A stretch of 64,000 bases of DNA, from positions 175,027 through 239,026 of the forward strand of contig CAILEP010000006.1 in assembly GCA_903833275.1 (NCBI GenBank), written 5' to 3'. The stretch comes from an uncultured Bdellovibrionales bacterium. GTDB taxonomy: Bacteria; Bdellovibrionota; Bdellovibrionia; Bdellovibrionales; UBA1609. The position numbers and the translations under genes are program-made. Every line of letters begins with the position of its first letter. Position 1 is the first letter of the stretch. Below are positions 42,642-51,235 of the stretch, piece by piece. Under the pieces are notes generated by a model, which saw nothing but the letters and a program-made list of their open reading frames with translations, ran no database searches and was not told the origin of the DNA.

Positions 42642-44053
42642 TTGGTCTCGCTTTCGTAAAGCTCGAGCTGATTAACGGCAGTTCGGTACTCAAGCTCGGT
42701 GTTGATGCGATTGAGTTGGGCTGAGACGTGGTCTTGCTCAAATTGCAACACTTGAAATAGTGTCGTGCGCCCTCGGCGGTGGCGTTCGCGCTCACTCTCA
42801 AGTTTGGTGGTTTGCGAGGCCTCTATTTTCTCGGCGAGCCGCAAACGATCGCGCGCATTGCCGATCTGCCGAATCAAAATATCAAGATCGCGAGTTTCAT
42901 CAATTTTTTGCTTTTTCAATTTAAACTCTGTCGACTCGATTTCTTTGGCAAAACTGTTTGCCACGCGATCAGCTTTCGTAAACGCGAGCGGGGTCGTAAA
43001 TTTCACGCCGTAGGCATAGACCGGGTGTTGGCCGAAATCTTCGGCCTGCTGAAGGGTTATGTCATTTCGGGTGTAAGCAAAGGAGGCGAAGATATCGAGG
43101 GTCGGTTTCGCGCTTTCTTCGTTCATTTTACTTTTTGCCTTCGTGGCCGCCAGCGACTTTTCAGTGGCCTTGGTGTCGAGGCGAGAGAGCGTGAACTTAT
43201 TAATGGCGACCGGCTCATTCAAGGGTTGGGGTGCGAGTTCGTCACTGACGACATCTGAGTCGATGCCGCGCAGTGAGTTGAAGCGGAGGGCTGTGCTTCT
43301 CAAGTCATTTTCGTTTTTCATTAACTCGAGATCGCGTTGTTCAAAAACGGCTTCGGTTTGCAGAAAATCAGATTTATCGGCGAGCTCGTTTTGAGCGCGG
43401 GCCCGTGCCCAATCGCGAAGCTTGCCGGCAAAATCACGACTTGCGCGTAGGGCAATCAGAGCTTTTCTCAAAAAATACAATTCTAGAAAGGTATTTTTGG
43501 CTTCAACAACTGCGGCGAGATAGTGAAATTTTTCAGCATAGAAGTTAGCTTCAGCTCCAGACCTAATTAGAACTTCTTGCGCGCGGCTTTCGGCGCCCCA
43601 GCCGTTTCTCCATAGAGATTGAGTCAGCTCAACACCTGGTTCGGTCGAATAGTACTTCGGAACAGGCACGAAATTGGGCGCGGCACCTGTAATGTCGACT
43701 GATTTGAGGTCGTAATACACATCGCCCTTCAAACCAAAATTGGTCATTTCTTGAACGGCAATTTTATAATCTTCACCCACTGTTTTCGAGCCGTAGAGCA
43801 TGGGTACGTAAGTGTCCTGTTCGCTCACTTTTCGCTGTGCCGACAATTCAAGCTGAGGTAAAAAAAGAAGGTTCGCGTCATTAATTTGCATTTTCGCGGA
43901 GGTTTGCCCGATCTCGGCGGCGCGTATCGCGGGGTTTAGTCGACTAACCTGTTCGAGATATTCTGAAAGGGCGAGCTCATTGGCTTGAGCTGTCGAAACC
44001 AGTAGAAGTGTCACGAAAAATATCGCTGTGAATTTGCATTGATGAGGTCGCAT
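42638..44053 (-). CDS. TolC-family outer-membrane efflux protein
   Basis: 471 residues with a signal peptide (KFTAIFFVTLLLVSTAQA). Two internally repeated outer-membrane-efflux units (OEP): LSEYLEQVSRLNPAIRAAEI, EVLIRSGAEANFYAEKFHYL, and ATKAKSKMNEESAKPTLDIF, KLESERERHRRGRTTLFQVL. Long coiled helices separate them. It forms the exit duct with the RND pump encoded immediately downstream (4-base overlap). The HxlR regulator is encoded just upstream on the same strand. Confidence 0.9.
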   Translation of the reverse strand: MRPHQCKFTAIFFVTLLLVSTAQANELALSEYLEQVSRLNPAIRAAEIGQTSAKMQINDANLLFLPQLELSAQRKVSEQDTYVPMLYGSKTVGEDYKIAVQEMTNFGLKGDVYYDLKSVDITGAAPNFVPVPKYYSTEPGVELTQSLWRNGWGAESRAQEVLIRSGAEANFYAEKFHYLAAVVEAKNTFLELYFLRKALIALRASRDFAGKLRDWARARAQNELADKSDFLQTEAVFEQRDLELMKNENDLRSTALRFNSLRGIDSDVVSDELAPQPLNEPVAINKFTLSRLDTKATEKSLAATKAKSKMNEESAKPTLDIFASFAYTRNDITLQQAEDFGQHPVYAYGVKFTTPLAFTKADRVANSFAKEIESTEFKLKKQKIDETRDLDILIRQIGNARDRLRLAEKIEASQTTKLESERERHRRGRTTLFQVLQFEQDHVSAQLNRINTELEYRTAVNQLELYESETK

Positions 44054-44116
44054 AGGTGTCTTTCTTAAACTTGGATTGTCTAAGTATTCTACGCGACTTA
44101 AAATGTATGGTCAGAA

Positions 44117-44641
44117 TTAAATGCAGTCAGCTGGGGCTTGGTCTGATCCAGAAATTGTAGCGTTGGCAGTCACCGAATTATCACCGGTACCGGCCAAAAG
44201 TTGTGCGCGAAAATCTTTACCCCAAATGCTGAGTTCTTTCATCGCCGGGGCTAGACTGCGGCCGAGTTCATTGAGCGAGTATTCTACTCGTGGCGGCACT
44301 TCGTAATACATTTTTCGCTGAATCAAGCCATCGGCCTCGAGCTCGCGCAACTGTTGAGCGAGCATTTTTACGGTGATGCCCTTGATTTCTTTTTTCAACT
44401 CGCCAAATCGTTTTTTGTTGTCTCTTAAGTGCCAGATGATCACCGGCTTCCACTTGCCGCCAATAATTCGAATCGCCAGTTCGACAGGGCAATTTATTGA
44501 AGCGAGGGCGCGCTTTGAGCCTTTGGTTTTTGCGGTGGTAGATGGCGCCGTCGTAGGCTGGGTATCGTCTGCTGGTGAGGTCTCAGTATTAAATGAGGTT
44601 TCGCTAGTTGTGCTTGAGGTATTAGGATCAAGTTCTTGCAT
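44117..44641 (-). CDS. HxlR-family regulator with a Ser/Thr-rich N-terminal extension
   Basis: 174 residues. The HxlR winged helix covers residues ~45-150: CPVELAIRIIGGKWKPVIIW, HLRDNKKRFGELKKEIKGIT, KMLAQQLRELEADGLIQRKM and PPRVEYSLNELGRSLAP. The conserved early cysteine (INCPVE) that senses aldehydes or thiols in some relatives is present. The first ~40 residues are almost only S, T, D, P and A, not seen in typical HxlR proteins. It precedes the tolC-RND pair by 63 bases on the same strand and probably regulates it. A near-palindrome lies about 40 bases upstream of the start. Confidence 0.88.
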   Translation of the reverse strand: MQELDPNTSSTTSETSFNTETSPADDTQPTTAPSTTAKTKGSKRALASINCPVELAIRIIGGKWKPVIIWHLRDNKKRFGELKKEIKGITVKMLAQQLRELEADGLIQRKMYYEVPPRVEYSLNELGRSLAPAMKELSIWGKDFRAQLLAGTGDNSVTANATISGSDQAPADCI

Positions 44642-44911
44642 GTTGGTCCCCTTTCAGTGAGGCAAATTTAATTCATAATTATGATGATCGTCATGATATA
44701 AAATAGCCAATATTTAAGACGCTAGAATGTATTAATATTTACTGATTGGCTAGTATGTTCTTTAGTAACCATAGTATTCAAATGGAAACCTAAAGGTTAG
44801 TGAAAACAGCTGTTAAACTATAGATTTAGGTTGGTAATTATATGTTGCCGCATCGCCCCCATCTGAACTATAGCTAAAAATTCAAATTAAACACTAACTT
44901 GCGAGGGGTAT
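44642..44911. promoter_or_regulatory. divergent intergenic region between hxlR-like and peptide-transporter genes
   Basis: 270 AT-rich bases. A near-palindrome, ATGATGATCGTCAT (44681-44694), lies before the HxlR gene and could be its operator. AACTATAG occurs twice (about 44814 and 44868) in front of the transporter. I see no riboswitch fold and no gene. Confidence 0.4.
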
Positions 44912-46315
44912 GTGCGGGGAGCAATTGCAGAAAAGTTTAAGGGTAAAGAGTACTTCGGCCATCCTGTTGGCTTGTTTGTTTTATTTTTAACAGAAATGTG
45001 GGAGCGCTTTTCTTACTACGGCATGCGCGCGCTGCTCGTTATGTATATGGCAAATTATCTATTATCCGACCCAGTCAGAGCCAAGGCTATATTGGGATAC
45101 CCGCACCTCGAGTCTTTGTTGACCAGTATGTATGGTGCGCTGACCGCCCAACAAATGAGCTCGCAAATATACGGGCTTTACACGGGCCTTGTTTATATGA
45201 CTCCGATCTTAGGTGGGATGCTCGCGGACCGGTTGCTCGGCCAGTACAAAACCGTTTATTTGGGCGGGACTTTAATGGCCATCGGCCACTTTCTTATGGC
45301 CAGTGAACAAATGTTTTTGCTCGCGCTTATCTTTTTGATCGCCGGCAATGGTTGCTTTAAGCCCAATATTTCGACCCAGGTCGGCAGTTTGTATGCCCCC
45401 GGTGACTCTCGTCGTGACGGTGCTTTCACAATTTTCTATATGGGCGTTAATCTCGGCGCCTTTCTGTCGCCGCTTATTTGCGGAACTCTTGGCCAAAAAG
45501 TTGGCTGGCATTGGGGTTTCGGCGCGGCTGGCGTGGGCATGATTGTCGGCCTTGTTATGTATTGGCTTGGTTCGGGGCTTGTTCCGCAAGGGGTGAACTC
45601 TCAGCTGAGCCCGGCCGACAAGAAAGCGAATGCTAACTCGAAGACGCCAGTTTCGAAAATAAAAATGACTGCGGCCGAATGGCGAGCTGTTGCTGTGATC
45701 GGCATCTTGGTTGTTTTCAATATGGTTTTTTGGGCTGTCTACGAAGAGCAAGGCAATGTTATGCAGCTCTGGGCCGACCAGCGTACGAATTGGAATCTAT
45801 TGGGCTGGGAAGTTCCGTCAGCTTGGTTTCAGTCGCTCAACGCCGCAATGATTTTTCTATTCGCCCCATTGTTAGATATGTTTTGGCGTCGTCAGGCGAG
45901 TAAGGGCGCCGAGCCGTCAACCGTTAGTAAAATGGGTCTTGGTTGTATATTACTCGGCGTTGGCTACATCGTGATGATCTTTGCGGCGCGCTACACCCCG
46001 GATGGCGGCCGCGGTTCGGTGATGTGGCTTGTAGGCGCAACTTTTCTTTACACAATTGGTGAGCTTTACTTTTCGCCCGTCGGTCTGTCGTTTGTAACAA
46101 AAGTAGCGCCCCCCCGTTTGGTTTCAACCATGATGGGTGTGTGGATGCTTTCGATGGCGTTTGGTAATTATGGCACTGGCGTAATTGGCATGTATTACGA
46201 GAAAATGTCACCGGACAAATTTTTCTTGATGCTTACATTAATGGGTGTCGTGACCGGTTCGATTTATTTCTTGATTAAAAAACCGATCATGCGTGCAATA
46301 GCAAAAGAAGTTTAA
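44912..46315 (+). CDS. POT-family proton-dependent oligopeptide transporter
   Basis: 467 residues from a GTG at 44912, preceded by GAGGGG. The POT hallmark TEMWERFSYYGMRALLVMYM (ExxERFxYYG in helix 1) is intact, and GNGCFKPNISTQVGSLY and FTIFYMGVNLGAFLSPLICG correspond to the FYxxIN-type second motif. Twelve to fourteen membrane segments. It imports di- and tripeptides with protons. It is in tandem with the amino-acid permease 17 bases downstream, a sensible pairing for an organism living on protein. Confidence 0.92.
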   Translation: MRGAIAEKFKGKEYFGHPVGLFVLFLTEMWERFSYYGMRALLVMYMANYLLSDPVRAKAILGYPHLESLLTSMYGALTAQQMSSQIYGLYTGLVYMTPILGGMLADRLLGQYKTVYLGGTLMAIGHFLMASEQMFLLALIFLIAGNGCFKPNISTQVGSLYAPGDSRRDGAFTIFYMGVNLGAFLSPLICGTLGQKVGWHWGFGAAGVGMIVGLVMYWLGSGLVPQGVNSQLSPADKKANANSKTPVSKIKMTAAEWRAVAVIGILVVFNMVFWAVYEEQGNVMQLWADQRTNWNLLGWEVPSAWFQSLNAAMIFLFAPLLDMFWRRQASKGAEPSTVSKMGLGCILLGVGYIVMIFAARYTPDGGRGSVMWLVGATFLYTIGELYFSPVGLSFVTKVAPPRLVSTMMGVWMLSMAFGNYGTGVIGMYYEKMSPDKFFLMLTLMGVVTGSIYFLIKKPIMRAIAKEV

Positions 46316-46332
46316 AGAACCTCTGGAGTAAT

Positions 46333-47679
46333 ATGACAACGACGAATAATGAAGCCACATCAGGCACTCAACTGATCCGTCAGTTGGGTCTTTGGTCAGC
46401 CGTTTTTATGTGCATGAGCAGTGAAATCGGCTCGGGTATTTTCTTGGTCGCCACGGATATTGTAAATCAGCTTTCGTCGCCGCTCATGGGCCTGCTCGTC
46501 TGGGTCGTGGGCGGGTCGATAACTTTGACCGGGGCCCTGATTTTTGCCGAGCTCGGCACAATGTTTCCGCAAGCTGGCGGGCAATATGTGTTTCTTCGCG
46601 AAGCCTTTCACCCCCTCGTGGCGTTTCTATTTGGCTGGACTTTAATTTTCGTCATTCAGACCGGCTCTATCGCGGGCGTCGCAGTGGCCTTTGCAAAATT
46701 TGTGACCCCATTTATGCCAATGAGCGATATTGAAAAAAATATTGCGGCAACACTGATCATTGTGGCGCTCACAATGTTTAATTTCTTTGGCATCAAGCGC
46801 GGTTCACAGCTGCTCGATTCGATTACCGTCGTGAAGATCGTCGCCCTTGTTGGTTTTATCGCTTACGTTTTGTTGATGGCCCCAGCGGCCACGGCTTCGC
46901 CAATCCATTTTGAGGTCGGCAACCTTTCGATTTCTCATTTCGGTGTAGCGCTGCTTGCTGCTTTTTGGGCCTTTGATGGTTGGTATTCGATAACGTTTAT
47001 AGCGGGTGAAATGAAAAAGCCCGAACGTGATATACCAATATCGTCTTTGGTCGCCATTATTGGCACGACCACGCTCTATGTTTTGGCCTCGTATTGTTAT
47101 TATCGCCTTCTCAACCATGATCAAATCGCAGGGTCGACTTTTGTCGCCGGCGATGCCATTCATGTTTTGGCTGGTGAATTTGGCGTCAAATTGATCGGAG
47201 TTATGGTTATTATCTCCGTGTTGGGCTGCCTAAACGCCATGGTGATATCAGGCGCTCGCGTGGTTTACGCTATGGCCAAAGATAAAGTATTACCGCCTTC
47301 TCTGGCCGTCTTAAATCATAAGTCACACTCGCCGAATCGCGCACTCGCCTTACAAATGGTTTGGAGCATAATTCTCGTCTGGAGTGGTAAGTACGACGAA
47401 CTGTTCACCTACGTTATTTTTGGCGCCTTCATATTCTACGGCCTCACGGCCTTCGGGGTTTTTTGGTTGCGTAAGAAAAGACCGAATGTCCCGCGGCCGT
47501 ACAAAGTGCCGTTCTACCCCTGGTTACCAGGCCTTTACGTGTTGTTTACAATTTGCTTCACGGCGAACTCACTATTTGAAAAACCAAAAGAGTCTGCGGC
47601 CGGTTTGCTTATTATTGCTCTTGGTCTGCCGGCTTACGCGATCATGAGAAAAATGACGGCGAAGCATCGTTCGGAGTAG
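46333..47679 (+). CDS. APC-family amino acid permease
   Basis: 448 residues, twelve hydrophobic segments. The N-terminal FMCMSSEIGSGIFLVATDI is the GSGIF substrate-site motif of the APC (LAT-like) superfamily, and AFWAFDGWYSITFIAGEMKK matches the FDGW/ExxxP segment of L-type permeases. It sits 17 bases after the POT peptide transporter and is probably cotranscribed. Amino acid specificity is not predictable. Confidence 0.9.
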   Translation: MTTTNNEATSGTQLIRQLGLWSAVFMCMSSEIGSGIFLVATDIVNQLSSPLMGLLVWVVGGSITLTGALIFAELGTMFPQAGGQYVFLREAFHPLVAFLFGWTLIFVIQTGSIAGVAVAFAKFVTPFMPMSDIEKNIAATLIIVALTMFNFFGIKRGSQLLDSITVVKIVALVGFIAYVLLMAPAATASPIHFEVGNLSISHFGVALLAAFWAFDGWYSITFIAGEMKKPERDIPISSLVAIIGTTTLYVLASYCYYRLLNHDQIAGSTFVAGDAIHVLAGEFGVKLIGVMVIISVLGCLNAMVISGARVVYAMAKDKVLPPSLAVLNHKSHSPNRALALQMVWSIILVWSGKYDELFTYVIFGAFIFYGLTAFGVFWLRKKRPNVPRPYKVPFYPWLPGLYVLFTICFTANSLFEKPKESAAGLLIIALGLPAYAIMRKMTAKHRSE

Positions 47680-47687
47680 ACGTATTT

Positions 47688-47714
47688 GTGACCATCGCTT
47701 GGCATGGTCACTTT
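47688..47714. terminator. bidirectional terminator between permease and ABC-F gene
   Basis: GTGACCAT (47688-47695) and ATGGTCAC (47704-47711) form a perfect 8-bp stem with an 8-base loop, followed by TTTAAAAA. It lies between convergent stop codons. Confidence 0.65.
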
Positions 47715-47719
47715 AAAAA

Positions 47720-49354
47720 TCAACCTCGTTTAGCGACCTTACTTAGATAATAGTTGTAGTCACCGTCGTAGGTATTGAGGTGATTGCGATCGAGCTCAAA
47801 CACGCGAGTGGTGATTGCGCGTAGAAAATAGCGATCATGCGAAACGATCATCACAGTGCCCGGAAAGCGCTTGATCGACTCGAGCAAAACCTCACGTGAT
47901 TTTATATCGAGATGGTTGGTTGGCTCATCGAGAACTAAAAAGTTAATCGGCTGACACAAAATTGTGGCCAGAACCACGCGGCTCTTTTCGCCGCCCGAAA
48001 GAATCGAAATTTTCTTCTCAACCTCGTCGCCGCTAAAGCGAAGGGCGCCGAGTAGGGTTCGAACATAGCCAAGATTGGCATTTGGTATTCGATCATGAAC
48101 CTCTTCGAGAACAGTTTTGTTTGGGTGTAAGACGTCGAGAGAATTTTGGCTAAAATATCCAAGTGAGGTTGACGGCCCCATTTGAAATTGCCCCTCACTG
48201 GCCTCAGTCTCGCGCGCAATAATTTTGAGCAGGGTTGATTTGCCTGCACCATTGACGCCAACAACCGCCACGCGGTCGAGTCGACGAACGAGGGCCGTGG
48301 CGCCCGAGAAAACCAATTTCTCGGGTGACCCTTCGGATTGCCAGACTTTCTTAAGGTTGGTGAACTTCACAACCTCATCGCCACCACGCGGGGGCACGGG
48401 CCAGGTAAACGACATGGCCTGTTCTTCGGGTGGGATTTCAATTCGATCGATCTTTTCAAGTTTTTTAACTCGAGACTGCACTTGAGCTGCATGCGAAGCG
48501 CGGGCCGCGAAGCGAGCGATAAACTCTTCTTCTTTTGCGAGCATATCTTGTTGGCGTTTTTGCGATGCAATGAGCTGTTCGAGGCGAATATCGCGCTCGC
48601 GTTCGTAAAAATCGTAGTTGCCGGTGTAGCTGGTGATAGTTTTATGGGCGACGTCGACAATGCGCGAGACAAGGCCATTCATAAATTCGCGATCATGGCT
48701 CGTCATAAGAAGCGCGCCCTTAAAGTTGCGCAGCCAACTCTCGAGCCAAATAATCGATTCGATGTCCAAATGGTTTGTCGGCTCGTCCATTAACAGAAGC
48801 TCGGGTTCGATGGCGAGAACCTTGGCGAGGGCGATTCTCATCTTCCATCCGCCACTGAAGGTTTCTGTCATACGGTTGTAGTCGCTGGGGCCGATGCCGA
48901 GCCCCGTGAGTATTTCTTGGGCGCGCGCTTCAAGGGTGTAGCCGCCGAGAAGTTCAAATTCGGCCTGAGTCTCGCCGTATTTTTCTAATAGAGAGGCCAT
49001 AGCGTCTTCGGAGATTTCATTGATCGCCGAATCTTCAAGTTTCTTTTCGTAATCACGTAATTTTTCGGCAAGGGCTTCAACCGGAAGGTCGGCGCTCATG
49101 ACTTCGTGAACGGCCGTGCGCCCGCGCATGTCTTCAATATTTTGCGAGAAATAGGCAATCTTAAGTTTGCTCGGGACTGTAACATAACCGTCGTCAATTT
49201 TTTCTTGGCCAACAATAAGGCGAAAAAGCGTGGTCTTACCCGCGCCGTTTTGGCCCACTAGGCCCACCTTTTCGCCAGGATTTATTTGAAAGTCGGCGCC
49301 GTCAAATAGAATGCGCGAACCATAATGCTTCGTAATATTAGTTAATCCAACCAT
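47720..49354 (-). CDS. ABC-F family ATPase
   Basis: 544 residues with two ATPase domains and no membrane segments, hence ABC-F rather than a transporter. Walker A motifs are GQNGAGKTT and GVNGAGKST; signature motifs TFSGGWKMRIALAKVLA and LSGGEKSRVVLATILC; both are followed by LLMDEPTNHLDIESI or LVLDEPTNHLDIKS. The linker carries the long helices of the P-site interaction motif (QLIASQKRQQDMLAKEEEFI). ABC-F proteins act on the ribosome. The subgroup looks YheS/Uup-like but without Uup's C-terminal coiled coil. Confidence 0.92.
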   Translation of the reverse strand: MVGLTNITKHYGSRILFDGADFQINPGEKVGLVGQNGAGKTTLFRLIVGQEKIDDGYVTVPSKLKIAYFSQNIEDMRGRTAVHEVMSADLPVEALAEKLRDYEKKLEDSAINEISEDAMASLLEKYGETQAEFELLGGYTLEARAQEILTGLGIGPSDYNRMTETFSGGWKMRIALAKVLAIEPELLLMDEPTNHLDIESIIWLESWLRNFKGALLMTSHDREFMNGLVSRIVDVAHKTITSYTGNYDFYERERDIRLEQLIASQKRQQDMLAKEEEFIARFAARASHAAQVQSRVKKLEKIDRIEIPPEEQAMSFTWPVPPRGGDEVVKFTNLKKVWQSEGSPEKLVFSGATALVRRLDRVAVVGVNGAGKSTLLKIIARETEASEGQFQMGPSTSLGYFSQNSLDVLHPNKTVLEEVHDRIPNANLGYVRTLLGALRFSGDEVEKKISILSGGEKSRVVLATILCQPINFLVLDEPTNHLDIKSREVLLESIKRFPGTVMIVSHDRYFLRAITTRVFELDRNHLNTYDGDYNYYLSKVAKRG

Positions 49355-49409
49355 GCGCCGTTATAGCAGGCAAAAGTGCTTTCTTCTAGATCTGAACTCA
49401 AGTTAAAAT

Positions 49410-49754
49410 GTGAAAGTGATCTACCATATCACCACATTAGCAGAATGGGCCGACGCGCAGGCCGCCGGGGTTTATAAGCCCGAGAGTTTGTTGCGCGAAG
49501 GGTTTATCCACTGTTCGCCAGCCGAATTGTTGCTTCATGTGGCAAATTTTTACTTTAGCGGCCGTAAGGGGCTGGTGGTGCTCGAAATTGATGAAGAGAG
49601 GTTAGCGGCCGAGGTGAAGTGGGAGGGCGAGGGGCACGCAAAGTTTCCGCATATTTATGGGCCACTTGAGTTGAGTTCGGTTGAGAATGTTGCTGCGCTC
49701 AAGGCCAACGAGGCGGGCGAATTTGAGTTCCCGTTTAAGCCAACAATACATTAA
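49410..49754 (+). CDS. DUF952-family protein
   Basis: 114 residues. The sequence VIYHITTLAEWADAQAAGVY, LLREGFIHCSPAELLLHVAN and KFPHIYGPLE is the DUF952 signature (conserved Y-H, GFIHCS and PHIYG/PLxL). Function unknown; the fold has been linked to ADP-ribosyl or RNA-phosphate transfer folds but I cannot support that here. It converges on the App1-like gene with no gap. Confidence 0.88.
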   Translation: MKVIYHITTLAEWADAQAAGVYKPESLLREGFIHCSPAELLLHVANFYFSGRKGLVVLEIDEERLAAEVKWEGEGHAKFPHIYGPLELSSVENVAALKANEAGEFEFPFKPTIH

Positions 49755-50543
49755 TTATTTTGGAGAGAAATGCTTTAGGCAGGCATCAACGATGGCCGTC
49801 GTTACGCGCATTGCAGTCGGCTTAAAGGTCGGCTTCAGGGCAGCAACGGCCTCGAAATACTGAGGCGATAATTCGTCGATCGATTTGGGGCACACGGCAA
49901 ATTTCGGAAAAAGATATTCGACTCGAGTTAGATTTAAAATAGCATTGGCCGAGCGGCTGAGATCGGAGTCGGAAATTCGACCTGCGACATTTTCAAACAC
50001 GGCAACTTCAAAATCGGTATAGTAAGGCTGAACATTTGGCGGCAGAGTGCGCCCGGTGATTTTGTGAATATACGCAGCTACGAAACGATTTGAATTATTT
50101 TTTCGCAATTGCGAATAGACATCAAAATCAGATTGAGTGTCGTCGCCGATCAACACATATTTATCGAGATTACGTTTTGCAAGAATCGAAATCGTCTGAA
50201 GTTTAAAATCATAGATTGTGATGCCGAGAGTGGGTCTTTCATATAGACCCAAAAAAGGTATCAAATTGTAGTTCAGGTCTCGAGTCGTAAAACTAGAAAG
50301 CGCCGAGAGGCCGCCACTTACAATATTTATTTGTGCGCCCGAACGCGCCCAACTGCGAAATAATTCGGTAGAGCCGGTGAAAAATGCGGGCGAGAAAAAG
50401 GTATTCCAACCGGCGGCGGTGGTGTCGAGAGCGTTAGTGATTTTTAGGGTGTCGTCGTTATCCGAAATGACCTGAAAATTGGCCCGAGCCGATTGAGTCA
50501 GAAATGCTACTATCATCGCGAAAACTATTCGATTTTTGAGCAC
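49755..50543 (-). CDS. exported App1-like (DUF2183) HAD phosphatase
   Basis: 262 residues from a GTG at 50543, chosen because GGAGG lies five bases upstream; it gives a signal peptide (LKNRIVFAMIVAFLTQSARA). The catalytic motif VISDNDDTLKITNALD (DxDDT), WARSGAQINIVSGGLSALSS and YVLIGDDTQSDFDVYSQLR match the App1 catalytic domain, a HAD-type phosphatidate phosphatase in yeast. Two aspartates of motif 1 and the GDD of motif 4 are intact, so the protein is likely active in the periplasm, perhaps on phospholipid. Confidence 0.85.
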   Translation of the reverse strand: MLKNRIVFAMIVAFLTQSARANFQVISDNDDTLKITNALDTTAAGWNTFFSPAFFTGSTELFRSWARSGAQINIVSGGLSALSSFTTRDLNYNLIPFLGLYERPTLGITIYDFKLQTISILAKRNLDKYVLIGDDTQSDFDVYSQLRKNNSNRFVAAYIHKITGRTLPPNVQPYYTDFEVAVFENVAGRISDSDLSRSANAILNLTRVEYLFPKFAVCPKSIDELSPQYFEAVAALKPTFKPTAMRVTTAIVDACLKHFSPK

Positions 50544-50609
50544 CGCAGCCTCCAAAAAAGGCAAAGTAACACGATGCGCAAATCTGTCAAGAGTGTTTGT
50601 ATTATCTAC

Positions 50610-50693
50610 CTAGAATGGCATTGAGAAATTCTGATAAAGCAGAAAGAGCGAGCTGAGTACCAGAATGACTAAGTAAAACATCGAGCGCTGCAA
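50610..50693 (-). CDS. possible 27-residue hydrophobic peptide
   Basis: Between the App1-like gene and rnpB the minus strand has a short frame: TTG at 50693 preceded by AAAGG five bases upstream, or ATG at 50681. The peptide is essentially one membrane helix (FYLVILVLSSLFLLYQNFSM). Small hydrophobic ORFs like this can be chance, and no homology is claimed. Confidence 0.25.
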   Translation of the reverse strand: MQRSMFYLVILVLSSLFLLYQNFSMPF

Positions 50694-50766
50694 AGCGAGC
50701 CTTTCATTAAGGGGTCAGCGGGCGACGACTCGCCCTTAGTCTCGTATCGGTTTTTTCTAACTCGAC

Positions 50767-50795
50767 TTGAGTCGGGTGCCTCATTTTGATATAAA
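50767..50795 (+). promoter_or_regulatory. promoter of rnpB
   Basis: TTGAGT (50767-50772) and TATAAA (50790-50795) are 17 bases apart. The expected start, about 50802, coincides with the 5' strand of the predicted P1 helix of RNase P RNA. Confidence 0.75.
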
Positions 50796-50801
50796 AGCGC
50801 A

Positions 50802-51191
50802 GTTGAACGTTTAGGCTATCGCTGGGTTTCAGAAGAGCAATCGACTGAGGCCGAGAGGAAAGTCCGGACTCCATCGGGCAGCACAAGGGGTAACGCCCCT
50901 CCGCCAAAAAATAGTATCTGAAGGTCGAAAGACAAGACGACGCTTAATAATTGGTGAGGAACAGTGGAACAGAGAGAATGTCTGGCGCTATGATCGACGA
51001 ACGCGGGAACGGGAGCCTCGTCGGGAGTGGCCAGAGTGAAAACAGCCAAACTCTGTGCGGAGCAAGATCAAATAGGGGAGCGCTAAGTGTGGCCCACACA
51101 TGCTCCCGGGTAGATCGCTTGAGGGTGTCAGCAATGGCGCCCCTAGAGGAATGATAGTCCACGACAGAATCCGGCTTATCGAGCGGGCAAC
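50802..51191 (+). ncRNA. rnpB: RNase P RNA (bacterial type A)
   Basis: The catalytic RNA that trims tRNA 5' ends. The universal 5' block GAGGAAAGTCCGGACTCC (from ~50858) and its 3' partner ACAGAATCCGGCTTATCGAG (from ~51164) are both present and pair as P4, about 300 bases apart. The P1 helix can be drawn between GTTGAACGTTT (50802-50812) and GAGCGGGCAAC (51181-51191), with two mismatches. Length ~390 bases fits type A. A strong terminator follows directly. Confidence 0.95.
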
Positions 51192-51195
51192 ATGT

Positions 51196-51235
51196 GGGGC
51201 TGATTGGCTTAAAGGCTGATCAGCCCCTTTTTTTT
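51196..51235 (+). terminator. rnpB terminator, overlapping the end of the convergent gene
   Basis: GGGGCTGAT (51196-51204) and ATCAGCCCC (51219-51227) form a 9-bp stem followed by eight T. The stop codon and last three codons of the convergent methyltransferase gene lie inside the 3' arm and T-run. Confidence 0.85.

Noticed and set aside
42779-43258. 159-residue plus-strand ORF
   Set aside because: It is antisense to the TolC-family gene, which has a signal peptide and family motifs; the antisense frame is a codon-use shadow with no start signal.
44642-44911. Riboswitch upstream of the peptide transporter
   Set aside because: No known riboswitch core or expression-platform hairpin is visible; only short repeats.
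45272-45751. 159-residue minus-strand ORF
   Set aside because: It is antisense to the POT transporter, whose motifs are clear; no ribosome binding site or family features.
48338-48793. 151-residue plus-strand ORF
   Set aside because: It is antisense to the ABC-F gene and has no independent support.
50816-51162. Short ORFs on both strands at 50.7-51.2 kb
   Set aside because: They lie inside RNase P RNA, which is recognised by its conserved blocks and flanking promoter and terminator.
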